From NCBI GenBank assembly GCA_965112735.1, contig OZ218952.1, positions 1,984,001-2,048,000 on the forward strand: DNA of 64,000 nucleotides, in the 5' to 3' direction. Source of the stretch: Phaeosaccion multiseriatum (lineage: Eukaryota > Ochrophyta, other classes). Shown here in pieces: positions 1-11,800 of the stretch (position 1 is the first letter of the stretch; each line of letters begins with the position of its first letter). The translations under genes and the position numbers were made by a program. The notes below the pieces were generated by a model. It was not told the origin of the DNA. It saw only the letters and a list, made by a program, of their open reading frames with translations, and made no database searches.

Positions 1-344
1 CCGCGTTCTCGGGTCACGGAAAACGGCTCATGCGTTCATGGTGCAGGTGGGTGCGCTGTCTTTGTCTTGGCTGTGGCTGAGGTGAAGACTCACACGTCGC
101 TCAAACACAATGGCTGATACCACAGGGTCGCGGGGAGAGTGCCAGCAACAAGGCGATCAAGGAGGGACCGCGGATGACGAAAGGAGGCAAGGACAGCATG
201 CCTCACTCCCGACCCCTGACGGAGGAGGCACTTGTGGCGGCCCATCGGGGTAGCATCAGCAAAGTACCCCACGAGAAGGTTGGTTGGTCGACTGTCGACT
301 GTTTTACGTACCGCGCCTTGGCCCAGCCAGAAACAAACTAATGC

Positions 345-2958
345 ATGAATGCATGCATACATACAAAAAAAAAACAGGTGGTGTGCCCTGACTGTGGGGA
401 TGAGCTCATCATTGCCGCGCACGACGAGTGGACACGGTTGCAGGGCCTCAAGGCCATGTGGGACCGCCACCGCAACGGACATTACATTGGGGACGGCGCG
501 CCACATTTCCCCCACTGCACATACGGCAGACCGGAGCTCAACGCGGTGATTCAGCTCCTCAAGAAGTCGCCCAAGGCGCCGGAGGAGCTCGAGGGACAAC
601 TCCCGAAGGAGCGGAGGCAGCATGACCCTCGGGATGGGGACCTACGGACCCCCGACGTTCTCATTTGCATGAGGGCAGAGGGCAAATGGGGCGGGGCCGT
701 CCTTCCCTTCTACCACGGCGACCTGTACAACTCGAGCATGACTCCCGCGCAGATTGCCCACAACGCCCTGCTCTTTGACAAGACGTTAGCGCTCGACAGT
801 GGTGTGCCCCAGGACGAGGTGGACTTTGCGCGCATTCTTCTTGGCGTAGGCCTCGACACCCTCCAGCAAGAGGGGATCGGCAGCAACGACTCAAGGAAGG
901 ACGCCACCAGGAGTGCCGCCCTGCTACGACCCATGACGCAAGGTGCCGAGCGTTCCTCTTCCCGCGAAGGCACTACGGCCAAATTTTGCCTCCCCTCGAA
1001 TGAGTTCTTGGAGGAGCAGGGCCTCCAGTCCTCCACCGTGGTGAGGGGCAGGCAAGCCTTTGGCAAGGCCTGCAGGGGGCGGCGTTTGTGGCAGAGGGGT
1101 GACAACCCCTACCATCTGGACCAAGCCTATGTCTCGTACCAGCGGCCGCTCCTGGACGCCATTAAGATCAGGTCCACGGGTTCGGGGGAGGCCGGCGAGC
1201 AGCCGCAGCAGCCGCAGCAGGAGGAGCAGCAGCCGCAGCAGCAGCCGGAGCAGCAGCGCATTACCTATAATGGAGAGGATCAGACGACTGGGCGAGGCTT
1301 CCTCCATTCCCTTGAGAACAAGGGCGTCCGCCAGGCTGACCTACTCATCGTGGCGCAGGGCATGGCGGCTCTGGGCATCCCCGTCTTCGAGGGCGACAGA
1401 CGCAGTCAGCCGCGCGGCCGGGAGTTGGACACGTATCGCAAGCGGCATAACAAAGTGAGTACGAAATTAGAGAGGGGAGGCAGAGCGAGTCCGAGGCCAG
1501 CAGCACAGCCACGTCAGAAACATGCAAACGGAGCGACCCCCTGCCTTGACTTACGTGAGGCTGCCCTTGCTTGACTGTCACCCTGCCTCCCACGACACAC
1601 AGGTGACCCTCCTCTTCTTCCAAAAGTGGATCAAGAGAGCAAATATCACTCAGAATGAGATGCTCTTCTTGATGGACTTGTGGAAAAGAGCCCCCCCAAG
1701 CAAAGTGGATACGGGGGCGGTCTTCTCCTGGGGGAGCTTCATGAGCTCTCCGGAAGGCAGGTTCACGCTCTCTGGTCTGATGGGCTTGAGCTGCACCGAC
1801 GGGTGCAACCAGTTGACAGAGTGCAGCCTCTTCCTCATGAACGCCCCCCCGGAACTGCGCGTGTTCCGGTCGCTCATCCTCTTGGGGTGCACCTCCAACG
1901 ACAAGGTGTACATCAACAAGGGCTACAATCGGAAGGATGGAAGCCGAATCGAAAAAGCCGGTGTCCACTTCCTCCATCCCCAGGTAGGTAGCTACCTCCC
2001 TTGTGCTGCTTTTCCGTCCGCCCCCTGCCTCTCTTTGTCTGACTCCTCCTTTGCCATTCTTGTTGCTGCCGCTTCTGGTCAGGTCTTCTATCGCCTGTGC
2101 TGTCTCTTTGGGAACGACCGCAGCCACTCAAGGTACGCCTTCGACTACCGCAAGCGGTTCCTCGCACTCGTCGCTATGGCGGGGCACCCGGAGGGCGACG
2201 TGCTCCAGAGCAAGGCCTTCGCCATCGCCTTCCTCGTCAACTTCGGCGGCCAAGTGTATGGGGATGGTAGCGTGGGGGAGGGGCCCCCGAAGGAGCACAC
2301 TGACGGAGGGGCGGAGGAGACGAAGGAGGTGGAGGTGGAGGTGGTGGTGGAGCAGGAGGGGGAGCAGGAGGAGGAGGAGGAGGGGGAGCAGGAGGAGGAG
2401 GAGGAGGAGGAGGGGGAGGGGGAGTGGGAGTGGGTGTGGGAGAAGGTGGTGGAGGACGTGGTGGTGGAGGAGGAGGAGAAGGAGGAGGAGAAGAAGGGGG
2501 AGCAGGAGGAGGAGAAGGGGGTGAGCTACCACTTCTGCCTTGCCTCTTCCGACATTGGCGGGCTCACATTTGTGCAGAAGCTTCTGCCCCCCACCATTTG
2601 GACCCTCACAGGCCTGGAGCTTGAGTTCACGGGCGGCTTGTACGCTGGCTTCAACCGTGACAAGCTCACCAAAAAGACGAAGGGGCTGGTCTACAGCCTT
2701 CGCTGGGGAGGGAAGCGCGACTGGATGGTGCTCAACTACGCCATCAACGAGGCCTGGAAGCAGGGTGGGGTCAAGTTCGACCAGCTGGACCGAAAGAAGC
2801 GCGACGTCAGCTTGGAGGACATCAAGAAGGTGCCCCTCAGCGGACGGCGTGTGAGCACAACGTTTGGCACGGACTTTGCGCCCTACGTCGCGCCCTATGC
2901 CGCGCCCGCAGGAGCAGCCGCAGCAGCAGCCGCAGGAGCAGCGGCGGCCGACGCGTAA
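345..2958 (+). CDS. Uncharacterised protein, three exons
   Basis: I do not recognise the family. Exons 345-1454, 1603-1983 and 2083-2958 join in phase 0 through GT-AG introns of 148 and 99 nt and give 788 residues. The first well-formed coding codons begin at 378, directly after an acag, so the ATG at 345 may lie in an intron. A true first exon may lie upstream; an ATG at 110 opens 47 codons, but no donor there gives the right phase. The N-terminus has a CPDCG motif with later His/Cys (HFPHC), suggesting a zinc knuckle. A Gln/Pro-rich stretch lies near residues 285-305. Exon 3 has a long Glu-rich run (about 2310-2520), then a tryptophan- and glycine-containing region of about 120 residues and an alanine tail. 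The 99-nt intron keeps the frame open, so it could be retained in some transcripts. Confidence 0.7.
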
Positions 2959-3296
2959 GCAAACCAGCACTGGCGCGGGGCAACGAGCTGGGATGAGAGC
3001 GGACGGGAGGCCACGAGAAGGCGTGAAAGTGGGCGGGGAGGGGAGGAGCGGACCGGGAGGGGTAGCAACGAGCTGGGAAGGGCGCATGAATGTGATGGTT
3101 AGTGTAGGCAGTATGACATGAGTCAAAGGGGTGGGTGAGGATCTGTGGGGCCGACTGGCCCGCTCCTTCCTCCAGAACAACCCGTATGGACCAATTGGAA
3201 AGCTTCCTGATTCTCTCTCTCTCTTTAATAGTCAAGTAGTTTTTATTAGCCCACTTGACGGAGACTCGGTGGCGCTCACCTGTGGACAGTGAAGTG
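2959..3296. other. Spacer between two 3' ends
   Basis: Purine-rich sequence after the stop of the preceding gene. The facing minus-strand relic gene would end here; its sense strand contains AATAAA near 3243, a possible poly(A) signal. No coding region seen. Confidence 0.5.
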
Positions 3297-3407
<111 letters not shown>

Positions 3408-3514
3408 CGGGGGGGCGGGGGGGGTGATGGTAGAGCAGAGTCCTTGGTAGAGCAGAGTCCGTCTACCTCCTCTGCCGATCAACTGCCATCCCCTCCCATC
3501 ACCTCCCCACTCAC

Positions 3515-4964
3515 CCATGTGCTTGAGCTTTGCTGTGAACCATGTGTCCACCCCCCCCCCCCCATCCGAGGACACGTCCATCCTCACGATACCCCGCCCC
3601 CCTCCACTCCACGCATAGTAGCCCTTCACGGGGATGCCGTCGCTGAGCCCTGCGTTGGGGAGGGGAGGGGAGGAAGGGGTAGGCAGCGAAAGCAAGACGT
3701 AAGAGAGGGAAGGAGGGAGCGAGGCAACATGCATAGGCGGACAGGAGCTCTCTCCCTCTCTCTCCGTGTGTGCCTCTCTCGATGTGTGTGTGTCTTATCT
3801 CTCTCTGTGTGTGTGGGTAGACAGAGCTGCACACTCCTGTTGTACTTTTCTCCATTTAAACCCTTCCCAGTAGAGTAGAAGGGACACGATGCACCGCCCC
3901 CCCTCACCTCCTACAGAGGACAGACCGCAGCGGGGGGCAACGTCTGCCTTGACTGACTGACTGATTGACCGACCTGTGTGGGCGAGCGAGCAGATGGCGA
4001 ACGTGACGGGCATCTCCTGAAGCAATAGCAGGGGCGGAGTCGAAGTCCACGTTGTCCCAGTCCACGTATGGCGCACGGGTTCAACAAGAGGTACAGGGGG
4101 ACACATGGCAAGGCAGGCAGGCTAAGGGTCATGGCAAGCCAAGTGAGAAGAAAGAGAGAGCGCAAGGCCAAGCGAATGCATATGTACACTTCACCTTCGG
4201 AGCGTGTCTAATTGAAGCAAGGCACTCACTCACCGTTGGGACTGAAGCCTTCGTGGTTGTCGCTCTCCTCAGTGCTGGCAGTCACCCTGCCCAGCCAGCC
4301 ACTCGACGTTGCGTGCCCCCGGCCGTCACGCCGGGCGCGACGACGAGGCGCACGGGGAAGCCTTGCCATGATAGAGCGATACCAACAATAATCGAGGGGC
4401 GATAAGAGGAGCACAGGGCATGCGGCCCAATGCACATGTTGTTGGGGGGCGTCGGCGCTATCAGAGAGTCGTTGTCCTGACCCCAGTCACTCCACCCCCC
4501 ACGCCCCTCACCGTCATCTCTGGGCACGTGCGTCCTCTCCGTTCATCTCAAAGGCGAGAATCACGTCTCCCTGCCTACCCCGTAGCAGGTGGTAAGGTCT
4601 CTGTCGAGTGTGTTGTATTCTGCCCGGCGCTTCGTCGCCGCTATCTGCATCAACGTCCAGCCATGCCTGCGCACTCCTGTGATAGATGTGTGTGTGTGTG
4701 TGTGTGGGGGGGGGGGGGGGGAGCGGAGGGTAGGGGCGAAGGGAGCGAGAGTGGAGTCAGCGCATAGCTACGTTGGTGATACAGCTTCTACAGAGACTCG
4801 GTGGTGCTGATGCCAGTGAAGCTGCAATTGAGGCCCTTGGCTGAGCGACGGCCTTGACAGGCAGGTGTCATTTGATTGCGTCTGTTGCCGGCGCACTGAA
4901 CGCTGCTCACCACCTTGACGTGTTGGGAATTCGCCTTGAGGTCGGCCAAAGAGAGCTTGAGGGG
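3515..4964 (-). pseudogene. Sulfite oxidase-like molybdopterin gene, decayed
   Basis: Five exon-like blocks in gene order match sulfite oxidase: QCAGNRRNQMT (Moco-binding region, 4790-4964), DVILAFEMNGE (about 4530-4585), GFPVRLVVAPGV then WLGRVTASTEESDNH (about 4233-4356), VDWDNVDFDSAPAI then EMPVTFAICS (about 3965-4064), and IPVKGYYAWSGGGRGIVR (dimerisation domain, 3515-3649). Sulfite oxidases convert sulfite to sulfate; the M after CAGNRR fits sulfite oxidase better than nitrate reductase. I see at least four frame breaks: after NGEDA, in a G-run after APGVTAG, a 4-bp GGCT duplication after EWL, and extra bases between SAPAI and QEMP. The block at 4064 also lacks an AG acceptor. The 5' part is missing: the first block ends at the satellite. 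An assembly with many indel errors is the alternative, but the other genes in the window keep their frames. Confidence 0.8.
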
Positions 4965-4967
4965 CTG

Positions 4968-7376
4968 CCTCCCTCCCTCCCTCCCTCCCTCCCTGCCTCC
5001 CTGCCTCCCTTCCATCCTTCCTTCCTTCCTTCCTTCCTAGCTTCCTTCCTTCCTTCCTTCCTTCCTTCCTTCCTTCCTTCCTTCCTTCATTCCCTCCCTT
5101 CCTTCCTTCCTTCCTTCCTTCCTTCCTTCCTTCCATCCTTCCTTCCTTCCTTCCTTCCTTCCTTCCTTCCTTCCTTCCTTCCTTCCTTCCTTCCTTCCTT
5201 CCTTCCTTCCTTCCTTCCTTCCTTCCTTCCTTCCTTCCTTCCTTCCTTCCTTCCTTCCTTCCTTCCTTCCTTCCTTCCTTCCTTCCTTCCTTCCTTCCTT
5301 CCTTCCTCCCTTCCTTCCTCCCTTCCTTCCTTACTTCCTTCCTTCCTTCCTTCCTCCCTTCCTTCCTTCCTTCGTTACTTCCTTCCTTCCTTCCTTCTTT
5401 CCTTCCTTCCTTCCTTCGTGCTTCCCTCCCTCCCTCCCTCCCTCCTTCCTTTCTTTCTTCCTTCCTTCCTTCCTTCCTTCCTTTCTTCCTTCCTTCCTTC
5501 CTTCCTTCCTCCCTCCCTCCCTCCCTCCCTCCCTCCCTCCCTCCCTCCCTCCCTTCCTTCCTTCCTTCCTTCCTTCCTTCCTTCCTTCCTTCCTTCCTTC
5601 CTTCCTTCCTTCCTTCCTTCCTTCCTTCCTTCCTTCCTTCCTTCCTTCCTTCCTTCCTTCCTTCCTTCCTTCCTTCCTTCCTTCCTTCCTTCCTTCCTTC
5701 CTCCCTTCCTTCCTTCCTTCCATCCTTCCTTCCTTCCTTCCTTCCTCCCTTCCTTCCTTCCTTCCTTCCTTCCTTCCATCCTTCCTTCCTTCCTTCCTCC
5801 CACCCTTCCTTCCTTCCTTCCTTCCTTCCTTCCTTCCTTCCTTCCTTCCTTCCTTCCTTCCTCCCACCCTTCTTCCCTTCCTTCCTCCCACCCTTCCTTC
5901 CTTCCTTCCTTCCTTCCTTCCTTCCTTCCTTCCTTCCATCCTTCCTTCCTTCCTTCATTCCCTTCCTTCCTTCCTTCCTTCATTCCCTTCCTTCCTTCCT
6001 AGCTTCCTTCCTTCCTTACTTCCTTCCTTCCTTCCTTCCTTCCTTCCTTCCTTCCTTCCTTCCTTCCTTCCTTCCTTCCTTCCTTCCATCCTTCCTTCCT
6101 TCCTCCCACCCTCCCTCCCTCCCTCTCTCCCTCTCCCTCCCTCCCTCCCTCCCTCCCTCCCTCAACACCTCCCTCTCTCCCTTCCTTCCTTCCTTCCTTC
6201 CTTCCTTCCTTCCTTCCTTCCTTCCTCTCTTCCTTCCTTCCTTCCTTCCTTCCTCCCTCCCTCCCTCCCTCCCTCCCTCCCTTCCTCCCTGCCTCCCTTC
6301 CTTCCTTCCTTCCTTCGCTCTCTCCCTCCCTCCTTCCTTCCTCCCTCCCTCCCTCCCCCCCTCCCTCCCTCCCTCCCTCCGTCCCTTCCTCCCTCCCTCC
6401 CTTCCTTCCTTCCTTCCTTCCATCCATCCTTCCTTCCTTCCTTCCTTCCTTCCTTCCTTCCTTCATTCCTTCCTTCCTTCCTTCCTTCCTTCCTCCCTCC
6501 CTCCCTCCCTCCCTCCCTCCCTCCCTCCCTCCCTTCCTTCCTTCCTTCCTTCCTTCCTTCCTTCCTTCCTTCCTTCCTTCCTTCCTTCCTTCCTCCCTTC
6601 CTTCCTTCCTCCCTTCCTTCCTTCCTTCCATCCTTCCTTCCTTCCTTCCTTCCTTCTTTCCTTCCTTCCTTCCTTCCTTCCTTCCTTCGTGCTTCCCTCC
6701 CTCCCTCTCTTCCTTCCTTCCTTCCTTCCTTTCTCCCTCCCTCCCTCCCTCCCTCCCTCCCTCCCTTCCTTCCTTCCTTCCATCCTCCCTTCCTTCCTTC
6801 CTTCCTTCGTGCTTCCCTCCCTCCCTCCCTTCCTTCCTCCCTCCCTTCCTTCCTTCCTTCCGTCCTTCCTTCCTTCCTTCCTTCCTTCCTTCCTTCCTCC
6901 CTCCCTCCCTCCCTCCCTCCCTCCCTCCCTGCCTCCCTCCCTCCCTCCCTCCCTGCCTCCCTCCCTCCCTCCCTCCCTTCCTTCCTTCCTTCCTTCCTCC
7001 CTCCCTTCCTCCCTTCCTTCCTTCCTTCCTTCCTTCCTTCCTCCCTCCCTCCGTCCCTCCCTCCCTCCGTCCCTCCCTCCCTCCCTCCCTCCCTCCCTTC
7101 CTTCCTTCCTTCCTTCCTTCCTTCCTTCCTTCCTTCCTTCCTTCCTTCCTTCCTTCCTTCCTTCCTTTCATCCTTCCTTCCTTCCTTTCTTCCTTCCTTC
7201 CTCCCTCCCTCCCTCCCTCACCCCCTCCCTCCCTCCCTCCCTTCCTTCCTTCGTGCTGCCCTCCCTCCCTCCCTCCCTTCCTTCCTTCCTTCCTTCCATC
7301 CTTCCTTCCTTCCTTCCTTCTTTCCTTCCTTCCTTCCTTCCTTCCTTCCTTCCTTCCTTCCTTCCTTCCTTCCTTC
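4968..7376. repeat. (CCTT)n/(CCCT)n pyrimidine satellite, left block
   Basis: About 2.4 kb that is almost purely pyrimidine on the plus strand. It alternates blocks of CCTT and CCCT with rare CATCC, CGTCC, CTGCC and TTCGTGCTTCCC variants. The TTCGTGCTTCCC marker occurs at 5415, 6686 and 6806, with a CGTGCTGCCC variant at 7250. Confidence 0.98.
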
Positions 7377-7595
7377 TGTGGAGATGCTCACAAATGTCGT
7401 CTGTTCATAGTTTCAGTTTCTTCGTTCAGTTTCAGTTTCCTTTTAGTTCTTTCCATCTCCTAAAATATTACTCCATCTCTCGTCCTTTCTTTTCTTACGA
7501 GTGCTCCACCTCTGGTGGGTAGCGACTGACCTCCTGCTATTTGCAGGTAGGGTCTATTGCTATTGGTAGTCACCCTTTCAGTGCACGACTCCACA
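7377..7595 (+). repeat. 5' LTR
   Basis: 219 bp, TGTGGAG...CTCCACA, 216 of 219 positions identical to the 3' LTR. It contains a tandem GTTTCAGTTTC stretch related to the GAAACT motif seen elsewhere in the window. Confidence 0.93.
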
Positions 7596-7651
7596 ATAAC
7601 TAGTTATTACCGGATAGTATACATTTCATTTCATCAACGTCAGCGGCGACC

Positions 7652-8211
7652 AATGTCCGTCTCGCCACTACAACACCCGGTGGTAGGCTGTACACCACCC
7701 GCGGTAGGCTCTTCCAGCATCGAGGTCTACATCCAGCCTTTTTTCGCCGATCCCAGTCAGAGAGCGGCCGCAGTGGATCGATGCCAGCAGCAGATTGTGC
7801 AGCTCTTTTCGGCGCTGGATAAATGTGGGCAGCTCGCCGTGGTCTACAACGAGAGTGCGGACGAATGGGTAGAAGGCACAGCTTCTGTAATCAGCGGAGG
7901 CCTCGTTGCCGGCCTCAAGCCCCAACATGTTTTCCTACAAGCGGCGTACTCCACCTTTGGACCTCATTCTTCACACCTTCCAGGGCCCTCTCTTGGTGCC
8001 CAAGATCAGCTGTGCCATCACGGATAACGACATGACCAAGTTGGTTACCGTGGGCCGCGCCACCCTGAAGGAGCTCGGCATTAATATCCAAGAGGCCCTT
8101 GGTAAGGCAGCAGCGACGCAGCACATCAACGACGGCGCCACTGGCCCTCTTCGTCAGGCGTCGGCACGTACTGTCACCTTTACCCGTGAACGTTACTCCC
8201 CTCATTTCTAA
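7652..8211 (+). pseudogene. Retroviral-type aspartic protease remnant
   Basis: Two overlapping frames together resemble an LTR-retroelement aspartic protease. The first frame (7652-8027) contains TASVISGGLVAGL where families have a D-T/S-G-A motif followed by VIS..LV..L. The second frame (7906-8211) contains LVTVGRATLKELGI, the usual C-terminal part. The catalytic D-T-G is not present as such, and the two halves are in different frames, so I call it broken. A programmed frameshift cannot be excluded. Confidence 0.5.
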
Positions 8212-8272
8212 TCTTCTTCTGTTTCCCTCGGACTCTTTCCTATACCTTCTGAGTACCAATGTGCCCTGAAAT

Positions 8273-8502
8273 AATTCTCCCTACCCTCTGGTGTTTCTAG
8301 ACTGTTTGTGAGGCCGCTTTTTCCCTCCCCCTTGTGTGAGGCAGCTTTTCCCTCCATCTGTTCTGTTCCCAAGTCAGTGTAGCTAGGGCTAATTCTCTCT
8401 ACTCTCTGGTGTTTCTGGACTGTTTGTGTGGCCGCTTTTTCCCTCCCCCTTGTGTGAGGCAGCTTTTCCCTCCATCTGTTCTGTTCCCAAGTCGGTGTAG
8501 CC
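8273..8502. repeat. 118-bp tandem duplication inside the LTR element
   Basis: Sequence starting AATTCTC at 8273 recurs at 8391 with few differences through the phrase GGCAGCTTTTCCCTCC. It is non-coding and lies just downstream of the protease remnant. Confidence 0.85.
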
Positions 8503-8600
8503 AGTCTGTGTGGATTTCCCTCTTTTCCTTACTTCCTTTCCTCCTATTTGTGTTCATCTCTTTCTCTTTCCTTATCATGTCTGCGTATGCACACATGCTT

Positions 8601-8613
8601 TCAAAGGGGGGAC
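8601..8613 (+). promoter_or_regulatory. Polypurine tract of the LTR element
   Basis: TCAAAGGGGGGAC directly abuts the 3' LTR at 8614. Position and composition match the plus-strand primer site of LTR retroelements. Confidence 0.75.
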
Positions 8614-8832
8614 TGTGGAGATGCTCACAAATGTCGTCAGTTCATAGTTTCAGTTTCTTCGTTCAGTTTCAGTTTCCTTTTAGTTCTTTCCATCTCCTAA
8701 AATATTACTCCATCTCTCGTCCTTTCTTTTCTCACGAGTGCTCCACCTCTGGTGGGTAGCGACTGACCTCCTGCTATGTGCAGGTAGGGTCTATTGCTAT
8801 TGGTAGTCACCCTTTCAGTGCACGACTCCACA
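8614..8832 (+). repeat. 3' LTR
   Basis: 219 bp; differs from the 5' LTR by one T/A, one T/C and one T/G substitution. Confidence 0.93.
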
Positions 8833-11800
8833 CTTCCTTCCTTCCTTCCTTCCTTCCTTCCTTCCTTCCTTTCATCCTTCCTTCCTTCCTTACTTCCTTC
8901 CTTCCTTCCTTCCTTCCTTCCTTCCTTCCTTCCTTCCTTCCTTCGTGCTTCCCTCCCTCCCTCTCTTCCTTCCTTCCTTCCTTCCTTCCTTCTTCCTTCC
9001 CTCCCTCCCTCCCTCCCTCCCTCCCTCCCTCCCTCCCTCCCTCCCTCCCTCCCTCCCTCCCTCCCTCCCTCCCTCCCTCCCTCCCTCCCTCCCTCACTCC
9101 CTCCCTCCCTCCCTCCCTCCCTCCCTCCCTCCCTCCCTCCCTCCCTCCCTCCCTCCCTCCCTCCCTCCCTCCCTCCCTCCCTCCCTCCCTCCCTCCCTCC
9201 CTCCCTCCCTCCCTCCCTCCCTCCCTCCCTCCCTCCCTCCCTCCCTCCCTCCCTGCCTGCCTGCCTGCCTCCCACCCTCCCTCCCTCCCTCTCTCTCTCT
9301 CCCTCCCTCCCTCCCTCCCTCCCCCAACACCTCCCTCTCTCCCTTCCTTCCTTCCTTCCTTCCTTCCTTCCTTCCTTCCTTACTTCCGTCCTTCCTTCCT
9401 TCCTTCCTCCCTCCCTCCCTCCCTCCCTCCCTGCCTCCGTCTCTCTCTCCCTCCCTGCCTCCCTTCCTTCCTTCCTTCCTTCGCTCTCTCCCTCCCTCCT
9501 TCCTTCCTCCCTCCCTCCCTCCCCCCCTCCGTCCCTCCCTCCCTCCGTCCCTTCCTCCCTCCCTCCCTCCCTCCCTTCCTTCCTTCCTTCCTTCCTTCCT
9601 TCCTTCCTTCCTTCCTTCCTTCCTTCCTTCCTTCCTTCCTTCCTTCCTTCCATCCATCCTTCCTTCCTTCCTTCCTTCCTTCCTTCCTTCCTTCCTTCCT
9701 TCCTTCCTTCCTTCCTTCCTCCCTCCCTGCCTCCCTCTCTCTCTCTCCCTCCCTCCCTCCCTCCCTCCCTGCCTGCCTCCCACCCTCCCTCCCTCCCTCC
9801 CTCCCTCCCTCCCTCCCTCCCTCCCTCCCTCCCTCCCTCCCTCCCTCCCTCCCTTCCTTCCTTCCTTCCTTCCTTCCTTCCTTCCTTCCTTCCTTGCTTC
9901 CTTCCTTCCTTCCTTCCTTCCTTCCTTCCTTCCTTCCTTCCTTCCTTCCATCCTCCCTTCCTTCGTGCTTCCCTCCCTGCCTCTCTTCCTTCCTTCCTTC
10001 CTTCCTTTCTCCCTCCCTCCCTCCCTCCCTCCCTCCCTTCCTTCCTTCCTTCCATCCTCCCTCCCTCCCTTCCTTCATCCCTCCCTCCCTCCCTCCCTCC
10101 CTCCCTCCCTCCCTCCCTCCCTCCCTCCCTCCCTCCCTCCCTGCCTCCCTCCCTCCCTCCCTCCCTCCCTCCCTCCCTTCCTTCCTTCCTTCCTCCCTTC
10201 CTTCCTTCCTTCCTTTCTCCCTCCCTTCCTCCCTCCCTTCCTTCCTTCCTTCCTTCCTTCCTTCCTTCCTTCCTTCCTTCCTTCCTCCCTCCCTCCCTCC
10301 CTCCCTCCCTCCCTCCCTCCCTCCCTCCCTCCCTCCCTTCCTTCCTTCCTTCCTTCCTTCCTTCCTTCCTTCCTTTCATCCTTCCTTCCTTCCTTCCTTC
10401 CTTCCTTCCTTCCTCCCTCCCTCCCTCCCTCACCCCCTCCCTCCCTCCCTCCCTCCGTCCCTCCCTCCCTCCCTCCCTCCCTTCCTTCCTTCCTTCCTTC
10501 CTTCCTTCCTTCCTTCCTTCCTTCCTTCCTTCCTTCCTTCCTTCCTTCCTTCCTTCCTTCCTTCCTTCCTTCCTTCCTTCCTTCCTCCCTCCCTCCCTCC
10601 CTCCCTTCCTTCCTTCCTTCCTTCCATCCTCCCTTCCTTCCTTCCTTCCTTCCTTCCTTCCTTCCTTCCTTCGTGCTTCCCTCCCTCCCTCCCTCCCTCC
10701 CTCCCTCTCTCCCTCCCTCCCTCCCTCCTTCCCTCCCTCCCTCCCTCCCTCCCTTCCTTCCTTCCTTCCTCCCTTCCTTCCTTCGTTCCTTTCTCCCTCC
10801 CTTCCTTCCTTCCTTCCTTCCTTCCTTCCTTCCTTCCTTCCTTCCTTCCTTCCTTCCTTCCTTCCTCCCTCCCTCCCCCCCCCCCTCCCTCCCTCCCTCC
10901 GTCCGTCCCTCCCTCCCTCCCTCCCTCCCTTCCTTCCTTCCTTCCTTCCTTCCTTCCTTCCTTCCTTCCTTCCTTCCTTCCTTCCTTCCTTCCATCCTTC
11001 CTCCCTTCCTTCCTTCCTTCCTTCCTTCCTTCCTTCCTTCCTTTCTTTCTTTCTCCCTCCCTCCCTCCCTCCCTCCCTCCCTCCCTTCCTTCCTTCCTTC
11101 CATCCTCCCTTCCTTCCTTCCTTCCTTCGTGCTTCCCTCCCTCCCTCCCTTCCATCCTTCCTTCCTTCCTTCCTTCCTTCCTTCCTTCCTTCCTTCCTTC
11201 CTTCCTTCCTTCCTCCCTCCCTCCCTCCCTCCCTCCCTCCCTCCCTCCCTCCCTCCCTCCCTCCCTTCCTTCCTTCCTTCCTTCCTTCCTCCCTTCCTTC
11301 CTTCCTTCCTTCCTTTCTCCCTCCTTCCTTCCTTCCTTCCTTACTTCCTTCCTTCCTTTCTTCCTTCCTTCCTTCTTTCGTGCTTCCCTCCCTCCCTCTC
11401 TTCCTTCCTTCCATCCTTCCTTCCTTCCTTCCTTCCTTCCTTCCTTCCTTCCTTCCTTCCTTCCTTCCTTTCATCCTTCCTTCCTTTCTTCCTTCCTTCG
11501 TGCTTCCCTCCCTCCCTCCTTCTCTTCCTTCCTCCCTCCCTCCCTTCGTCCCTCCCTCCCTCCCTCCCTCCCTCCCTCCGTCCCTCCCTCCCTCCCTCCC
11601 TCCCTCCCTCCCTCCCTCCCTCCCTCCCTCCCTCCCTCCCTCCCTCCCTCCCTCCCTCCCTCCCTCCCTCCCTCCCTCCCTCCCTCCCTCCCTCCCTCCC
11701 TCCCTCCCTCCCTCCCTCCCTCCCTCCCTCCCTCCCTCCCTCCCTCCCTCCCTCCCTCCCTCCCTCCCTCCCTCCCTCCCTTCCTTCCTTCCTTCCTTCC

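Larger units (their letters stand above)
7377..8832 (+). mobile_element. Miniature LTR retroelement, 1456 bp
   Basis: Two 219-bp direct repeats (7377-7595 and 8614-8832) differ at three positions. Each begins TGTGGAG and ends CTCCACA, the TG...CA inverted ends of LTRs. A purine tract (AAAGGGGGGA) lies immediately before the right LTR, as a polypurine tract should. The 1018-bp interior has only a broken protease-like reading frame and no reverse transcriptase, RNase H or integrase, so the element is non-autonomous. Both flanks are satellite; the 4-bp CTTC on each side fits a target duplication but is ambiguous in a 4-bp repeat. I could not identify a primer-binding site. High LTR identity suggests a recent insertion. 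Confidence 0.9.

Noticed and set aside
2128-3180. 350-codon antisense frame over the first gene
   Set aside because: It mirrors the GAG-rich exon and has Leu/His/Pro low complexity only.
3515-4964. Nitrate reductase as identity of the relic
   Set aside because: The residues after CAGNRR and the SAP.I..(Q)EMPV segment fit sulfite oxidase, and no haem or FAD domains follow.
4768-7522. Long Lys/Glu/Gly and Phe/Leu/Pro open frames
   Set aside because: Satellite artefacts like those at 8697-12281; the only real coding signal at the left edge is the sulfite oxidase relic.
7596-7640. Primer-binding site next to the 5' LTR
   Set aside because: The sequence after the LTR does not begin with TGG or match a tRNA 3' end that I can recognise.
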